A stretch of 64,000 nucleotides of DNA, from positions 12,900,435 to 12,964,434 of the forward strand of contig NC_052671.1 in the NCBI RefSeq assembly GCF_016802725.1, read 5' to 3'. Below are positions 1 through 12,596 of the stretch, piece by piece (position 1 is the stretch's first letter; every line of letters starts with the position of its first letter). The DNA is from Solenopsis invicta. Its lineage: Eukaryota > Arthropoda > Insecta > Hymenoptera > Formicidae. The position numbers were made by a program, and so were the translations under genes. The notes beneath the pieces are model-generated. The model was not told where the DNA came from, searched no databases, and was given only the letters and a program-made list of their open reading frames with translations.

Positions 1-1399
1 TCTAACAAATTCAAACTATTTGAGGTTTTGCTATGATTTCATAAATGGATACAATTTATTAATAATCTATTTTTAATCGATAAAAAAATCAATCAATAAA
101 AACTTAATTGTAATTTTAAGATTTGTTATAAATAATTTAGTTCCAATTCTTTAAACTTTAACATAGAAAATTCGAAGTTACAGTAAATGTTTAAACCGAA
201 AAAAAGACTTTTAATTTATCACGAAACATTGTTCTTACAATTTTAATTGTTTAATTTTTATATTAAAACGTTCTTCATGCGGCTAATTAAATTTTTAGTG
301 ATCGATCTCATCGTTCAACGCGTGGCGAACGTTTAAAAGGCGAATTGAAAGACTTCTATTTTTGACACATTTCGACCAGTCTAAGGAACAGCGGCTGGGC
401 GTGCATAAACGAACGAAATCCTAAGCGGGTAATCACGACGAGCTGTTGATAGCTGACCCGAGGGTTAATTGCACCCTCGGCGAGACTTCTCTATCCCTCG
501 GTACCGTTTTGCTGCATCTCTCGCGCAGCAGACCGCAATCTCTAAAACGCACTTAATTCTATATAATCACCGAGCATTTTTAGAAACGCCCTGCTGGCCA
601 CGCAGTGAAAATTCCTTTTCTATTAATTACTCGGCCGGAATAATCGATTGAACATCATAAAGGCGTCGTTACTTTGAATTGAGTTGATTCAACGTTACAC
701 GATAATTGGTTTGTAAAGCAGAGATTTCATACCCAATACTTAACATAAATTGCATTGTAATAATCTTTCTTTATGTATTACACGTCCTATTATAAATATT
801 TTTGCATTTTCGATTTATTTAGGCCTTTTGAGGAAGAAAATTAATATGCGCGAAATACGATAGAAATCCCTAATCGGAATTATATTGTCCAAAAATTCGC
901 AGAATTTTTAAAAGACTTTTCAGAAATGTCAATATTGTATCTAATTTTTTCCATGTTTAATAAAATATTTTCCAAAAATACTCAATATCTATTATCTTCC
1001 AGCGGTATATATGCTCGCAAAAAAATATTTTACGAACGCGTATATTTTTTTTACGCCTGTCGCAACACGCCAGTCAGACTCGTGAAATAATTTCAGGAGA
1101 TTTCCATTAAATTTTGCACCAATATTTTTATCGCAGTCCATATTTATACATTCTCGCGTGAAATATTTTTTGGATCATATTGTAGCATCAGCCTGAACAA
1201 CGTAGTGTATGGTGTAATAAATTATCTCTTTGTATGTCGTTCTACAAACGAGGACAGGAGCCTCATTTTCCGGCGATAAATCAAGATACTGAAGCTTCGG
1301 AACAGTTTTATCTCCATTAGAAAATGCCGTTATCTCGGACGTATCGTTCTCAAAGTGCCACCTTCTCCAAAGCATAAGTTCACCTCTAACAGAAACTTT

Positions 1400-1960
1400 A
1401 CTGCGGATTAATGAAACGAGCGTCGTCGGGGTGATCGACGCGAGTTCTCCCGATCGGAATTTCTCCGTCTCGTCGCCCCCGAACGAAAGGGTCCCTCATT
1501 AGATTTGAGCTCGTTAGAGAGGCCGGACACAGACGACGTGACGTGCGTTTCACGGATCGGCTACTAGACACTGAAACGTTGCGAGAGGCCTATCCGCCTG
1601 AGTTTCAAAGGCGGCCCGCCGACCTAAGTCAGGTATCATCGGTCGCGTTCGAAGGAGTTGATTGCCAGTTGTATCGATAAGATCTGACACGGACGCTCGA
1701 GTTTTCAAAGCCGGCGATAGGTCACGAACCCTCCGGCTAGATCGTGTCCCGCGCGATGACTAGCGCCAGGCTGGCGATAGTCGAGCGTGAGCAACGTGCG
1801 TGCCGACTCTCTCGAAACAAAGCTGCAGTTGTCTGGACATGTGTATACATGGACGACGCGATATAGGTATGCTACTGTGATAACGCTTAGTTAGGTAATA
1901 AAAATTGTTTTTTAACCTTCGGATGAAAATATATTCTTTTGCAAACGCTGCTAACATCGA
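1400..1960. other. CpG-rich island, no gene seen
   Basis: GC-rich, CpG-frequent sequence between AT-rich flanks (1-1399 and 1961-3240). The flanks show no gene, only short A/T runs. Frames here are short and unlike any protein I know. Confidence 0.6.
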
Positions 1961-4239
1961 TGATATCTTTTATTTTTGGGTTTTACGACGCTAGTTACGA
2001 TTTGGAGTATTGTTGCTGCGAGATTTTTGTTGAGTTGTGAGTTACGAGAAATGTACGAGAGATGTTATGCGTTAAACTATGTGAAAACGCTAAATATTTA
2101 TGACTTGCTAGTAATTGAGGATTGTTCAATGAAACTGTATTATGATGAAGTATGTACAGTTATTAAAATTATGATAAAATAGTTATTAATAGTTATTAAT
2201 AATTATTGGAATAATTAATTAAACATGTGTATGGGCGTCAAACTGGTCCAGAATATGAATGTTTCTCCGTTTCGTTTTTGTCTACGACACTAATGCTTTC
2301 AGTATCTTCCCTTCGCTGTTCATTCTCCTATCTAACGAAATATTATAGTATTGATAACGCTCGTGAATCATAGCCATAGAGAGCGCAGTTCTCTTATTCC
2401 TTGAACCATTTTGAGTTATGTAACTCGTCGTAAAAATAAATGAAATAACATGTTTAATAATATTTTCAGTTATTTTTGTAATAATCTATTGTAAAAAATT
2501 AATATGCAAACAACATGTAATAATATTATGCTAATTTCAAAAATATTACAAACTTTAATCACATTATTTAAGTAATATTCGTATTTTCTGTGTATTTATG
2601 CTTTAAATACAATAATAGTTGAAATTTATTTGATCATTTGTAATGTCTGTATTTGCTGTAACTTGCAATCTATGAGTTTATTTATCAAAATATCGCGTAA
2701 AAAAATTTTTTTTCAATATACATTTTTTTTTAAGATTTGAAAATTATTTTATTTTTATAAACACAACTCAGTTATTCATGAATAAAAATATAAACATTGA
2801 ATTAAATAGAGAAGAACATTGACTCAAAAATACAAAATATAAAAAAGTAAAAAGTTTATTTATATGTAAAGAATTAATTAAAATATAGATGAAATTGACT
2901 ATGAGCCCTTATGTAAAAAAAAATCAACCGTCCATGTATGGATTATTAGTTTAACATTAGCTACTAATGTTAAAAGTTACAAGACTGTGGCAAATAATAC
3001 TTTTGGAGATCTAAATAAAATATCAAATTTAAATTGAATTACGTTATTTATTGTGGCAAACGAAATATTTGTGATGATTATAAATAATTTTTTTATTAGA
3101 TTTATTAAAAAGATTAATAGTAGAATTTTTAGCTGATCATTTCGTAGTTTCAGAGTTACATATAACAGTATCCGACGTTTTATCGCTTCATAGAAATACA
3201 TAGAGATACATTTGTGATCGTAACTGACTGAGAATACGGGTGAGAACAAAGTAAGTTTAGGTCACCACAAATTTGAAATCTCTCGCAGTAAATCGGTAGC
3301 GAGAGTAACTTGTCTCGCGGACACGTTTCGACTCTGTCACCGGGAGGATAATAAAAGTCATAGTTTTACCACGACGAGTTTCGCCTCGCGAACGGAATCC
3401 GTCTTACACATAAAACGCGACGCGATAGAAATCGCGCGGCACTTGTACCGAAATCGTAAACGATACGAGGTATGCAACTCGCCGTAATTTATAGGTCGGC
3501 ATTCTCGTTCGAGAGGCGAGAGAAACAGAGGGAAGAGGGAGCGGTGTAGAAAATGTGGCATAATCCGCGGTGCGCGGGCCGATCGATCGTTAATCTCGAT
3601 CCGGCATCTCGCGGGAGTAATACGATCGTCTTAAATCAACGGAAACGGCATCTTCTTTAACAGCCGAGCCAAGATGTAAGCTTTATCTGGGAATAAATAA
3701 GGGATTTGTGAAAGTTGGCCTGTTTGTTCGATTTCCTTGAAGACGAAACACGCGCCGCTCACTGCTTTATTGTCGCGATTATACGGAACGTTTCTTTAAC
3801 AAGTCATATAAATTATTCTAGTATTATTTTAACGGATAAATGTATAGGGAATACAATACATCTAACGTACATAGGGAACACAATTCCTAAAAGATTGAAC
3901 ATATTGTATTTTTTTTTTTTTACACTGACAAGGAAAAGGACAAAAGCGTTTCCCTCCAATTTTGATGAGTCTTTAACATGAAAAAATTAAAAAAAAAAAC
4001 TTTTTTATCACTGTTATAAAGAACTCTTCAAACCATTCAACTTTTATTCAAAACATTTTTTCCTATCTCTTGTAGTTTTAACGATATACGTTTAAAAAAA
4101 AAAGATTTTCTTCAAAGAGGTTTCATCCCCTAAAAGTGAAAACGGGTACATACAAAAAAATACGTGTCCCTTATTTTGACCTGAACTACAACATATTAAA
4201 GTCTCATCAAAATCGGAGGAGAATGTTTCTGTCTTTTTT
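1961..4239. other. Mostly AT-rich intron with a mixed-GC patch at 3260-3800
   Basis: Nothing gene-like. The patch at 3260-3800 is CpG-containing and flanked by poly-A/T runs. Confidence 0.55.
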
Positions 4240-4458
4240 GCGAGAGAAAAATTCCTAAATTTTAATAAACGTTTGTTCGAAAGGTACCAGTGAAATATTT
4301 ACTTACGGTACATAAATATTTGCTCTATAAGAAAAAAAATGATGCTTGAATTAAATTAGTGGTTCTCGTACTAAATAAATAAATGTTTACATCCAATAAA
4401 TATTACATTAGTACTATTCAAATAAATATTTACTGAAATTTAGTAATTTCCCTTAACG
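4240..4458. mobile_element. TIR hairpin MITE, family A, older copy
   Basis: The left end has GAGAGAAAAATTCCTAAATTTTAATAAA. The right end mirrors it, with a TTTACTGAAATTTAGTAATTTCCCTTAACG end before TA at 4459-4460. The halves pair around 4340-4360. It shares the TAATAAATATTTATT-type arms of the copies at 7484, 19911 and 25073. There is no protein, so it would be mobilised in trans. The left TA is degraded. Confidence 0.6.
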
Positions 4459-4509
4459 TAGAACAATGACTTTTACCGTAAAAAAATTCTAACATATTTT
4501 TCACACACT

Positions 4510-4531
4510 GGGATGGGGGGCGGGGGGCGGG
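4510..4531 (+). other. Potential G-quadruplex
   Basis: Runs of 3, 6, 6 and 3 guanines (4510-4512, 4515-4520, 4522-4527, 4529-4531) are separated by loops of two, one and one bases. This meets the usual four-run rule with very short loops. It lies in AT-rich DNA, about 50 bp past a MITE end. Confidence 0.85.
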
Positions 4532-4689
4532 AGGTAAAACAAATATCTATTGTTAGAAATACAAGAGGAATATGAAATTCACTTTCAAATCCCGGATATT
4601 CCTTCATTATATCCAAATAAATTGTACATATCTATATTTTGAGTTATATGGTTGTTATTTTTCTAAATGAGGAAAAATGTGATGTTTTG

Positions 4690-5480
4690 ACGTTTAAGGG
4701 AACGACGTCGAGACGAGCAGGCTCGGTTAGTGTCGGCCAAGCGGGTTCTCCGCTTCGTTCACTACGTCATCATTATTGTCTCAGGCAGGGCGGCTGTAAC
4801 GAGATCAATTAGACCTCACGAAGATCCGCGTACGTGCTCTGGCGCACACGTAGGCGCGTGTAAGTGCGCCGAAGGTGCGACGCGCGACGGTGGCACGCAT
4901 CCCGTCGAAATCGAATTAGGCTTCGTGGCGCTCTCGCGCTCTATCCGGCTCGCCTCTTCGGCACGACGCGACGACGAGAGGGCGGGAGGACACGAAGGCG
5001 CGAAGTAATCCGTTTAAGGCCGCCCTAAGTGCACGCGCGGGGCGACGCGAATCTCCGCGTGTGAAACGTGCGGACGCGTCTCGGCACAATGGACCTCATT
5101 ACACGGTATCAGGACCACGAAGATGGCTGGTAATTGAAGAGGTTGCGTTTAGTCCGCTAAAAGCAACCTCCTCTCGGCCCGCCGCCGCGCCGCGCCGCGC
5201 TGCCTTCGGAGGAGCCGAGTGAGTGCGCGCCGATGTGCCCGCGCGATGGAATTACCCGCTTACGGGGGGCGACGCGCGCCATCGGGTCCCTTATGTGACA
5301 CGCGTCAATGAAAATTGCGACCTTCGACATCCGCCGCGACGAGCCTAGAGTCGAAGCGCTGAATACACAAGTCACGCTATTGTCCCGAGAAGATGCTGTA
5401 GGATCTGAAGAATAGAGCGATAATTTCAATGTTGCCCACCAGCTGTGAAATTGTAGAGAGTTAAAGAGCTTTTGCAAATT
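4690..5480. other. CpG-rich island, no gene seen
   Basis: Very CpG-rich, peaking at 5160-5280 with CCGCCGCGCCGCGCC-like sequence. Open frames on both strands are Arg/Ala/Ser-rich and look compositional. A regulatory role in the netrin intron is possible but unproven. Confidence 0.55.
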
Positions 5481-6265
5481 TTCCAGTATGAATGTTATGA
5501 ATTATTAAAATTTTTATGTAACAATTTGGTTTATTGATTGTAGAAGAATAAATATAGCGTTCTTGCTCTTCACAAGCAGATATTGCTGCAATTGTGGATA
5601 ATATTGAAATGTTATTATTAAAGAATTCTTTGTGATATACTTTTATTATATTTACTTATATATTTTATATATATAAAATATAAGTTAATATAACCATGTT
5701 ATATTTTAATTTAATACAATGTGAAAAAAGAACAATTGAACATTCGATACATAATTTAATATAAAATTATAAATAAAATTCTGTCTTGAATCTGTCACAA
5801 ATTATAGATTATGTAAAGTAGACTTTAAATATTAAATTTTTTAATATATTGTTTTTTCATTAATCTAGCTGTTAAGTTAGATAAATCGAGAAGACAGAGA
5901 TATAAATTTTCTTTCAAAAATATTGATTTCAAATTGCTCAAAAAAAAAAAAGATTTACATTAGAAAGCCTCTGTGCGCTCTTATATTTTCAAACTTTGTT
6001 ACTCTAGTCTTAATCAAAATCCTTAGATCACAATTGATATTTAAAGGTAAAAAATTGTTTTTTTTTTTAAAGTTTCGTGGAAAAAAATGTAAAACTTGAA
6101 AGTGAAATTAAATGAAGTAAGAGAATCTTTTTATTAATATGAATTATTTGTCAAATAAATGATTTTTTCGTCCATCTTTTTGAGTAGAATAATTTGATAT
6201 AATTATTATTCTACTAAAAAAAAATAAACAAAATTATTTATTTGTTGAATATTTTGTCCCTCTTA
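5481..6265. other. AT-rich intron, nothing seen
   Basis: Short palindromic ATAT runs (for example TATTTTATATATATAAAATA near 5660) and poly-A/T. No gene or clear element. Confidence 0.5.
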
Positions 6266-6443
6266 CTAAAAAAAAAGAATTTGATAACAGCTGTCAAATA
6301 TTAACATTATTAAGTGTTAATATTATTAAATTTAATCACACCTACTAAATATTTAGAGAAATAAAATTATTTTTGGTTAACCAAGTATTTAATCGGCATT
6401 ATATGACACGTTTGGTAGCTATTATCAAATTCTTTTTCCAATG
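6266..6443. mobile_element. TIR hairpin MITE, family B, short copy flanked by TA
   Basis: The element is 178 bp, with TA at 6264-6265 and 6444-6445. The left arm contains AAAAAGAATTTGATAACAGC. The right arm, read in reverse, gives AAAAAGAATTTGATAATAGC followed by a CCAAACGTGTCATATAATGCC block. The same block forms the outer arms of the large element at 51586-52509. No coding capacity. Confidence 0.7.
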
Positions 6444-6629
6444 TACCCCGTCGCCAACTAGAAGAGATCAACTCTTTTTATCTCTAAATACTAAAATTAC
6501 TAAAAAAAAGTCGATTATTTAGAACTCGAGTTACCAAGGTTTACAATAGAAAAGCGCATAGCAGCTTCCTAGAACTTAACGAGTTAAATTAACAGCAATT
6601 ACTTCTAAATGATTTTATGAGAAAAAAGA

Positions 6630-7380
6630 GAGACAGTTAAGTGCAACACGCACGCTCATGTAGCGTGCGTCGTAATGCAGTTAAACAATGATGTTTAATT
6701 TCGATCCAGCAATTTCGCGGGAATTTTACGATCCTGGCGAAACATACGAAAGATCGCGCGAGGGTCACGATCATGCGCGAACCGAGCGATTCTGGCGACC
6801 ACCCGGAAACGAGCGATGCGAGCATGATTACGATGATCGCGTCGATGTATCCCACCGTGGCACGAAAATTAGCTCGTAATTTCAGGTACAGGTGTTCCGC
6901 GTCCGCTGGCGGGTCGTCCCACGCGCGCTGCACCGGCGAAACTTTCGACCGAAAGGCGACCCGCGCGAGCGAGCGGTGGTGCATTAATAATCGCTCTTTC
7001 TTTGGTCATGTTACTCGCGGAGGAGAGAGATCGCACGTAAGGAGCCCGGGCCACCGCACTGGCGCAAACCGGCGGAGGTCCTCTTAAACGGATATTAATT
7101 AGCGACCGCCGTTATTGCCCGAACACGCACAATAGCACGGGCAAAAGGATCAACAAAACGGATGATTGAATTATGTACGCGCGCGCTCGAGGAGGAACAA
7201 TCGTTAACTCCTCCATATGGATGACGGCGATATGACGCGTCGGAGAAAGCGTGTGTTCTTTATCTTTCAGCGTTGCAACATGTTTCTAAGTGCGCACGAG
7301 GTTTCTATAAATACAGATACGTAGTGCTTTCCGCGCGCATGTGTGTATGTGTGGCTCAAGCTCCGAGTATCAAACACACA
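6630..7380. other. CpG-rich island, no gene seen
   Basis: GC-rich to about 7250, with overlapping Arg-rich frames on both strands that shadow one another. No domain recognised. Confidence 0.5.
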
Positions 7381-7483
7381 AAAAAAAATGATTGATCGAA
7401 TTTTCATTAAGCGGCGGTCGAAATATCAAATTTCTTTACCGAAAGAAAAAGAATTTGGTAATAATGATCGAGTCTAGATGATA

Positions 7484-7688
7484 CACTGAGAGAAAAAGTT
7501 TAATAAATATTTATTTGAATAATATGAATACAATATTTATTTACGCTACATAAATATTCAATAAAAAATGATAGTTAAATTAGCCGTTCTTGTACTGAAT
7601 AAATATATATTTATTTACATTTTGTAAATATTTCATTGCAACATTCAATCAAATATTTATTAAAGTTTAGTAATTCTTTTTCCCAGCG
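7484..7688. mobile_element. TIR hairpin MITE, family A, TA-flanked
   Basis: The element is 205 bp between TA at 7482-7483 and TA at 7689-7690. The left end is CACTGAGAGAAAAAGTTTAA and the right end, reversed, starts CGCTGGGAAAAAGAATTACT. Both arms carry an AATAAATATTTATTTGAAT motif. Terminal CACTGAG and the TA duplication point to a Tc1/mariner-type transposase source (inference). Confidence 0.75.
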
Positions 7689-7690
7689 TA

Positions 7691-7918
7691 GTTATTAAGC
7701 TTTAGCGAAATAGTGTCAATTAAATGTTTAGCTAATATAACTAAATGTTTAATAATTGTTTGCTAACCGTTTAACAGTTGATTAGTTAGTATATTAATAC
7801 AATTATTAAATATTACTCCATATTTGGTTATATTAATGACATTTAATAGAAATTGTTTGATTAAAGCGTCTGATGATCTTAATGATATTAATGATATCAT
7901 CAAATTCTTTTTTCAGTG
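7691..7918. mobile_element. Family B MITE remnant, abutting a family A copy
   Basis: It has the family B block GCGAAATAGTGTCAATTAAA near its left side and ATCATCAAATTCTTTTTTCAGTG at its right end, comparable with the copies at 6266 and 51586. The left terminus is missing where it touches the preceding family A element, which suggests nested or adjacent insertion. Confidence 0.45.
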
Positions 7919-8041
7919 TTTGTCGAAGTATATGAATATAATTTTTAACTTTGTACGACTTTCGAATTTTATATAAACAAGAAGTATTAATAATTGTTTG
8001 ATTTCTTTAATTCTGCTTATAATCTTATTTTATTAATGGTA

Positions 8042-8308
8042 CACTGAGAAAAATCTGACAGTAATAATTAAATAAAATAAAGCTTTGTAAAATAGTTTCG
8101 ATTAAATTTCGATTAATATGACCAAAACTAACTAATTTTACTTTTCTTATTACAACCAATTTATGATTACTATAATACTAGTAATCAATACGATTACTTA
8201 GTATTAAGTTGATTTTCATTATATTAACCAAATATTTGATTGAAATTATTCCACCAAGTTTTAGTAACTGTCACAAAAGTGTGATTGTTACCAGCCCTTC
8301 TTTCAGTG
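8042..8308. mobile_element. TIR MITE with CACTGA ends, TA-flanked, third family
   Basis: The element is 267 bp between TA at 8040-8041 and TA at 8309-8310. The left end is CACTGAGAAAAATCTGACAG and the reversed right end is CACTGAAAGAAGGGCTGGTA. Inside, GATTAAATTTCGATTAATAT is answered by ATATTAACCAAATATTTGAT. The arms differ from families A and B while the terminal hexamer is the same. Non-coding. Confidence 0.65.
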
Positions 8309-9240
8309 TAAAAATCTGCTTTCTCACACATCATTACCGGCATCGTAAAAGCATCGCATTAGTCGGGACGAGACAAATTCCAAAATCGTTTCCGACAGCA
8401 AAGAGATTCAACGGTGTTGCTAATCTGTATGATCGCGTGGAAAACAAAAGAAATTCAGCGCGCTTTCTCGACAAGCTCAATTTGTCCACGAATTTGCCAC
8501 AATTGTGACAGAGGAAGGAAACGTTCAGTCCAAGGAAACATTAAGCGCGTCTTCTTTACCATCCCTCTCATTCTCTTTTTGTCTTTCATCTTTTCCTCTC
8601 TTCCTCCGTTCTCTTTCTGTGCGGGACAGCGAGCGCCGCTGTTTGGAAAAAGGGCCCGCGACGAAGGGCGGGGGCACTCTTAATTAATTATTCCGTGGGC
8701 GTCGCGCCGCTCAAAATTAAAATCGGTTCATTAAGCGGCGCTACGTGGAATTTTTTCCTAATCCGACCGGGCGAGGAGAGCGAGGGAGGGAGGAAGGGCG
8801 GTGACGACGGCTACCGGTTTTCTACCTTCGTGGAGGAAGGGACCACGTCGAGGAGGTTGCCCATGCCGCGCTGGATGGCGCAAGGGAATTCGACTCGCTC
8901 GTTCGTTCGAATCAGCAAAGCGCCTACCTTCCTTCCCTTCCCTCTCGGCCTTAATGGCCCAACGAACGACGATGAGGCCGCGGCGGTTTTTATCCTACGT
9001 CTCTGCAATAAATGCCTCGTTAACGATCGCGCTCGCGAGCAATAATCGAAATTCCGCGATTGGCGCGAGAGACGCGCGCACGCTTTTACGACGAGCGCAT
9101 ATCGCCGACACGTCAACACGCATAACGGAGTCGTATACGGTAACTTATTGCATTGACATGGTGTCTGGTTATTTAGTAACGGCTATACGAAATTGTCACG
9201 GAAGAGGCGAGTGAGAGAGTGTGAAGTCGATGTTACGAGA
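8309..9240. other. CpG-rich island, no gene seen
   Basis: Three frames stay open for 89-137 codons on the plus strand and one on the minus between 8414 and 9214. All are low-complexity Arg/Ser/Ala products of the base composition. Confidence 0.5.
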
Positions 9241-10354
9241 CGTATCACGCATATCTTAAGGTTGCTTATTTTCATGTAAATTAGTTGAGAAGTCAAATAT
9301 TAGACACGCGGGGCTTTCACAATGTGCCTCAGAATTCTGCCGATGCGTGAAAAAGAAGATTCTAAAGATTTTTTCTTCTTCTTTTGCATTTTTTCTTGTA
9401 TTAAATAAAACTCGAGCTAATGAGAAGTCATTTGATGAAGCTTGCAAGAGCCAGCCGAAATTAACAGAATGAGTATTTTTGTGGAAGAAAATTAGCTACT
9501 ATATAGATTAGAAAATATTTTATGATGTAAGTCATTACTCATTATTCTTATTATCGTGCAGAAATGTTCTAACAATATTCTTAGACTTATTTAGATTGAG
9601 AGAAAAAATTTTGTGATACATTTTCTGCTCTTATTTAATAGTTTTAAAATCCGGCAAACATGCGCCGCACATAGACGGAATCTGTAAATGTTATCATGTT
9701 AATTCAGTCAGGAAAATTTTATTGAGCACTAAGATCTCCTTTCGATCGGAATTAGTCACATTCTTAATTTACACATATTTATAGTTGTTCATGTAAATTA
9801 TTGCTGTTAAACCAAGCAAACTGTAACTGCTAGTAATTGTTACTACGTCAATATTAAACCAATGTTTAAAAAATAACTGTATTCCTTGTAATTGTGATTG
9901 CATTTACTATGTAAAAATGTTTATTTTATTTTTACCATCAATATCTTGATATTTTACTACATTTTTATAGTAAAAGTTTTTTTTATAATCGATGAAATTA
10001 TAAATACAAGATTATTATTAACATTACAGCAGCAGAATAACTATAGAAACAAACTCCCAACCATAATTCTTTTACCACGCGATTATAGTCACAAATGCAA
10101 AACACCTTTGCAGTGTACAATGTGCTTTTTGCTTCCTGTTTCTTGCTTTATGCTTATTGCCTTTTTGTCTCTTCGCGCAATGTTTTATCGAAATTGACAA
10201 AAGTTAACGAACTCCGGAAGAGACAACGAGCACATGCCAAGAAACACGATCGTGGATAAAATAATGCGCGAAGTTAAATAAGATAAGGAGCAAAAAACAG
10301 GGAACAAAGAACATTGGCTAGTCTTCAATATCAGTTATTATATTTGTAATGCAA
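9241..10354. other. AT-rich intron, nothing seen
   Basis: No repeat family or gene recognised. A Leu/Ile/Phe-rich frame at 9898-10197 is compositional. Confidence 0.5.
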
Positions 10355-11011
10355 GATGATTCACGTAACGTGAGAACCGCAAATAAAAAGGATTCTTTAC
10401 GAAAAGATGTTTCAAATAAAAGTGTGGTTTTGTGGCGGAACAGGGGAAGTGAAATGGTGTAACATGTTTGAACTTGAAAGATTATTTCAAGATTGTGTTA
10501 ACGTCAATTTTCTTTTTTCTTTTTAACGACTATTCTTGTTTTCTTTTACAGACGAATTCATGGCGTTTTCAAAACATTTATTTATGAAACTTTTACTTTT
10601 CGTGATTATTATCCGTAAGACTTTTTAAGTGATTTAACGATAAAATGTGTTTTATTTCATAAGTTAACTGTTTTAAACAACTTTTATTCAACAGATTCTT
10701 TAAGTTGTTTAAATGGCTTTATGGTTAATTGCAAAAATTGAACAGTTTGTAGTTAATGATGTCATCAAAACCAGTGTTTTGAAAACGCCGTGAGTTCAAT
10801 TTTAAAAATCTGTAAAAATTAGATTTGCCATTTGAAAAAGAAAAAGAAAGTTGACAAGTTGGTCTTGAAGTGATTTCTGAAATTCGAACATGCTACGCCA
10901 TTTTATTTTTTTCCACAAAACCACACAAGCGGCACAACTTTTATGTGAAACGTACTGTCGCACAAAAGGCTTATTTTTTTAGTTAGTTGCAATTCTCTCG
11001 CTACGCTCATC
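10355..11011. mobile_element. Fold-back element with arms of about 250 bp
   Basis: Outer arms: GATGATTCACGTAACGTGAG on the left against the reverse complement of CTCTCGCTACGCTCATC on the right. Further in, GTGTGGTTTTGTGG (left, near 10421) pairs with CCACAAAACCACAC (right, near 10912). ATGGCGTTTTCAAAACA (left, near 10560) pairs with GTGTTTTGAAAACGCCGT (right, near 10774). The left arm lacks about 12 bases that the right arm has before TGTGG. No open frame of note. Pairing would give one long imperfect stem. Confidence 0.75.
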
Positions 11012-11189
11012 ACACAGGCTTTTTATTCCAAGTATTTTATAAAAAATTTTATACCAATATTTCCGGCGACTACGTTAATTAAACGGTTTGTAAATTAGAG
11101 TAATGTTTAATACGTATCAAAAATTGTGATACTGTGCGATTGTAAAGTTAGTTCCATTTGTGGCGTTTTGTAATGGTTACACGCGGAAA

Positions 11190-11620
11190 TTGCTTTGGCT
11201 GGAACAACTATTGAAATATGCCTATAGACTTTAACTCGCGCTCGCATCTGCTCCGAGCGCGCCAGCGCTGCAATTTTGTAATAAACTTATCGGTCTGATG
11301 CGATAATTATCGCGCATCTGGCAAGGCCGATCCGCGTGATTACCGGGAGTAATCCGCGAGCGAGCCGAAGCGGATGGAAACCGAGACGAGGCACCTGTGG
11401 GATAACTTCTTGAACGCGGCGCGGGTAATCGTACAGCCCGCGTTATCTATGGTTCGAAGCCGGCGTGGGTTCCGACCGCAAATGACGGGATAAAAGGGTC
11501 CTCGGCACGACAGGATGTAATTACGGCTTTACGTAGCATTACGGTGAGGTACCGCGAGACGTCCAGACACCGCCGTGGCGACTCTATTTAAAGTTTAAGT
11601 GGGACTTAAATTAAAATCCA
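11190..11620. other. CpG-rich island, no gene seen
   Basis: GC-rich block just after a fold-back element. It includes GGTTCGAAGCC at 11453, which resembles a tRNA B box, but no A box or cloverleaf can be built around it. Confidence 0.5.
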
Positions 11621-11762
11621 TCTTATAACGATTACGGTGACACTACCATAAATTCTATCTTAAGCGATAATGTGCTTTTGCGTCATCTCGCTCCTTAGTT
11701 TTCATATGCTGTGATTCAATGTGGAAAAAGAAAAATTTCCTTTTTAAAGGAATATTCTAGTA

Positions 11763-11943
11763 CACAGAAAAAAATTTAGTATTAAATCAACAATCATTGT
11801 TTCATATATAAGCAAGAATATATAATCTTCTTGGAAGAATTTATAGCCTTAAACAGATGTAATTTGCTTACATGAAGAAAAAAATTTTGTTATTGTCAAA
11901 TTGTCACATTGATTGTTGATTTAATATTAATTTTTTTTCTGTG
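11763..11943. mobile_element. TIR MITE with CACAG ends, TA-flanked
   Basis: The element is 181 bp between TA at 11761-11762 and TA at 11944-11945. The left end is CACAGAAAAAAATTTAGTAT followed by TAAATCAACAATCA. The right end is TGATTGTTGATTTAATATTAA followed by TTTTTTTTCTGTG. Ends and near-ends match with few differences. It sits 10 bp from the fold-back element that starts at 11954. Confidence 0.8.
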
Positions 11944-11953
11944 TATACAGAAC

Positions 11954-12596
11954 GAGAAAAGAAACTATTTTTGGGAATATTTTTAAAGAAAATTTACACA
12001 TTTATACATTTACTTGTACAAATGTAGTAAATATCTACAATTTTGATATGGCTAAATGTTTATTAATTCTCATATTACGTGAATTTTAAAACAAATACAA
12101 GTTTCAAGTCGGCTGACATGATCCTTTTTCAAAAAATATTAAAGCCATAGACTTCAATTTTTGCATATACATATATGCAAAATACATATCTATGTAATGC
12201 TTGAACTGATATTGTAATATCTATAAATTAACTATTTTTTTATATGCTAATTTAATTGAATTTGTTAAAAAAAATCGATACTTGTTTTTTTTTTAACCGT
12301 GCCATTTTAATAACTTGCAATATTTTTTCTAGTTTAGACGATAAACAGACATGTATTTTACATATATGTAAAAATTAAAGTCGACAGCTGTAGTAGTTTT
12401 TGAGAAATCGTGTCAACCGACTTGAAAAAGTATGTTTTTAAATTTACATAATATAAAAACTGATTGAAACATTTAGCCGTATAAAAAAGTTGTAGATATT
12501 TATTAAATGTGTACAAGTAGATGTGTAAAAGCACGAAAAAAAGGATATGCAGCAGTTTTCTTTTAAAAAATGATCAAAAATAAACTTTCTTTTCAC
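11954..12596. mobile_element. Fold-back element, family C, copy 1
   Basis: The two halves are inverted copies. Left AAATATCTACAATTTTGATA and GGCTAAATGTTT match, reversed, the right AAACATTTAGCCGTAT and AGTTGTAGATATTTA. Left GTTTCAAGTCGGCTGACATGAT matches, reversed, ATCGTGTCAACCGACTTGAA. The middle holds AAAATCGATACTTGTTTTTT and CATTTTAATAACTTGCAATA, both repeated almost unchanged in the copy at 27181-27840. The left arm has a deletion of about 25 bp relative to the right. Confidence 0.75.

Noticed and set aside
4730..5008. Frame with CSGAHVGACKCAEG considered as an EGF-like exon
   Set aside because: Only three cysteines, no module pattern and no convincing splice sites placed around it.
11453..11463. 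GGTTCGAAGCC, resembling a tRNA B box
   Set aside because: No A box at a proper distance and no acceptor or anticodon stem can be folded.
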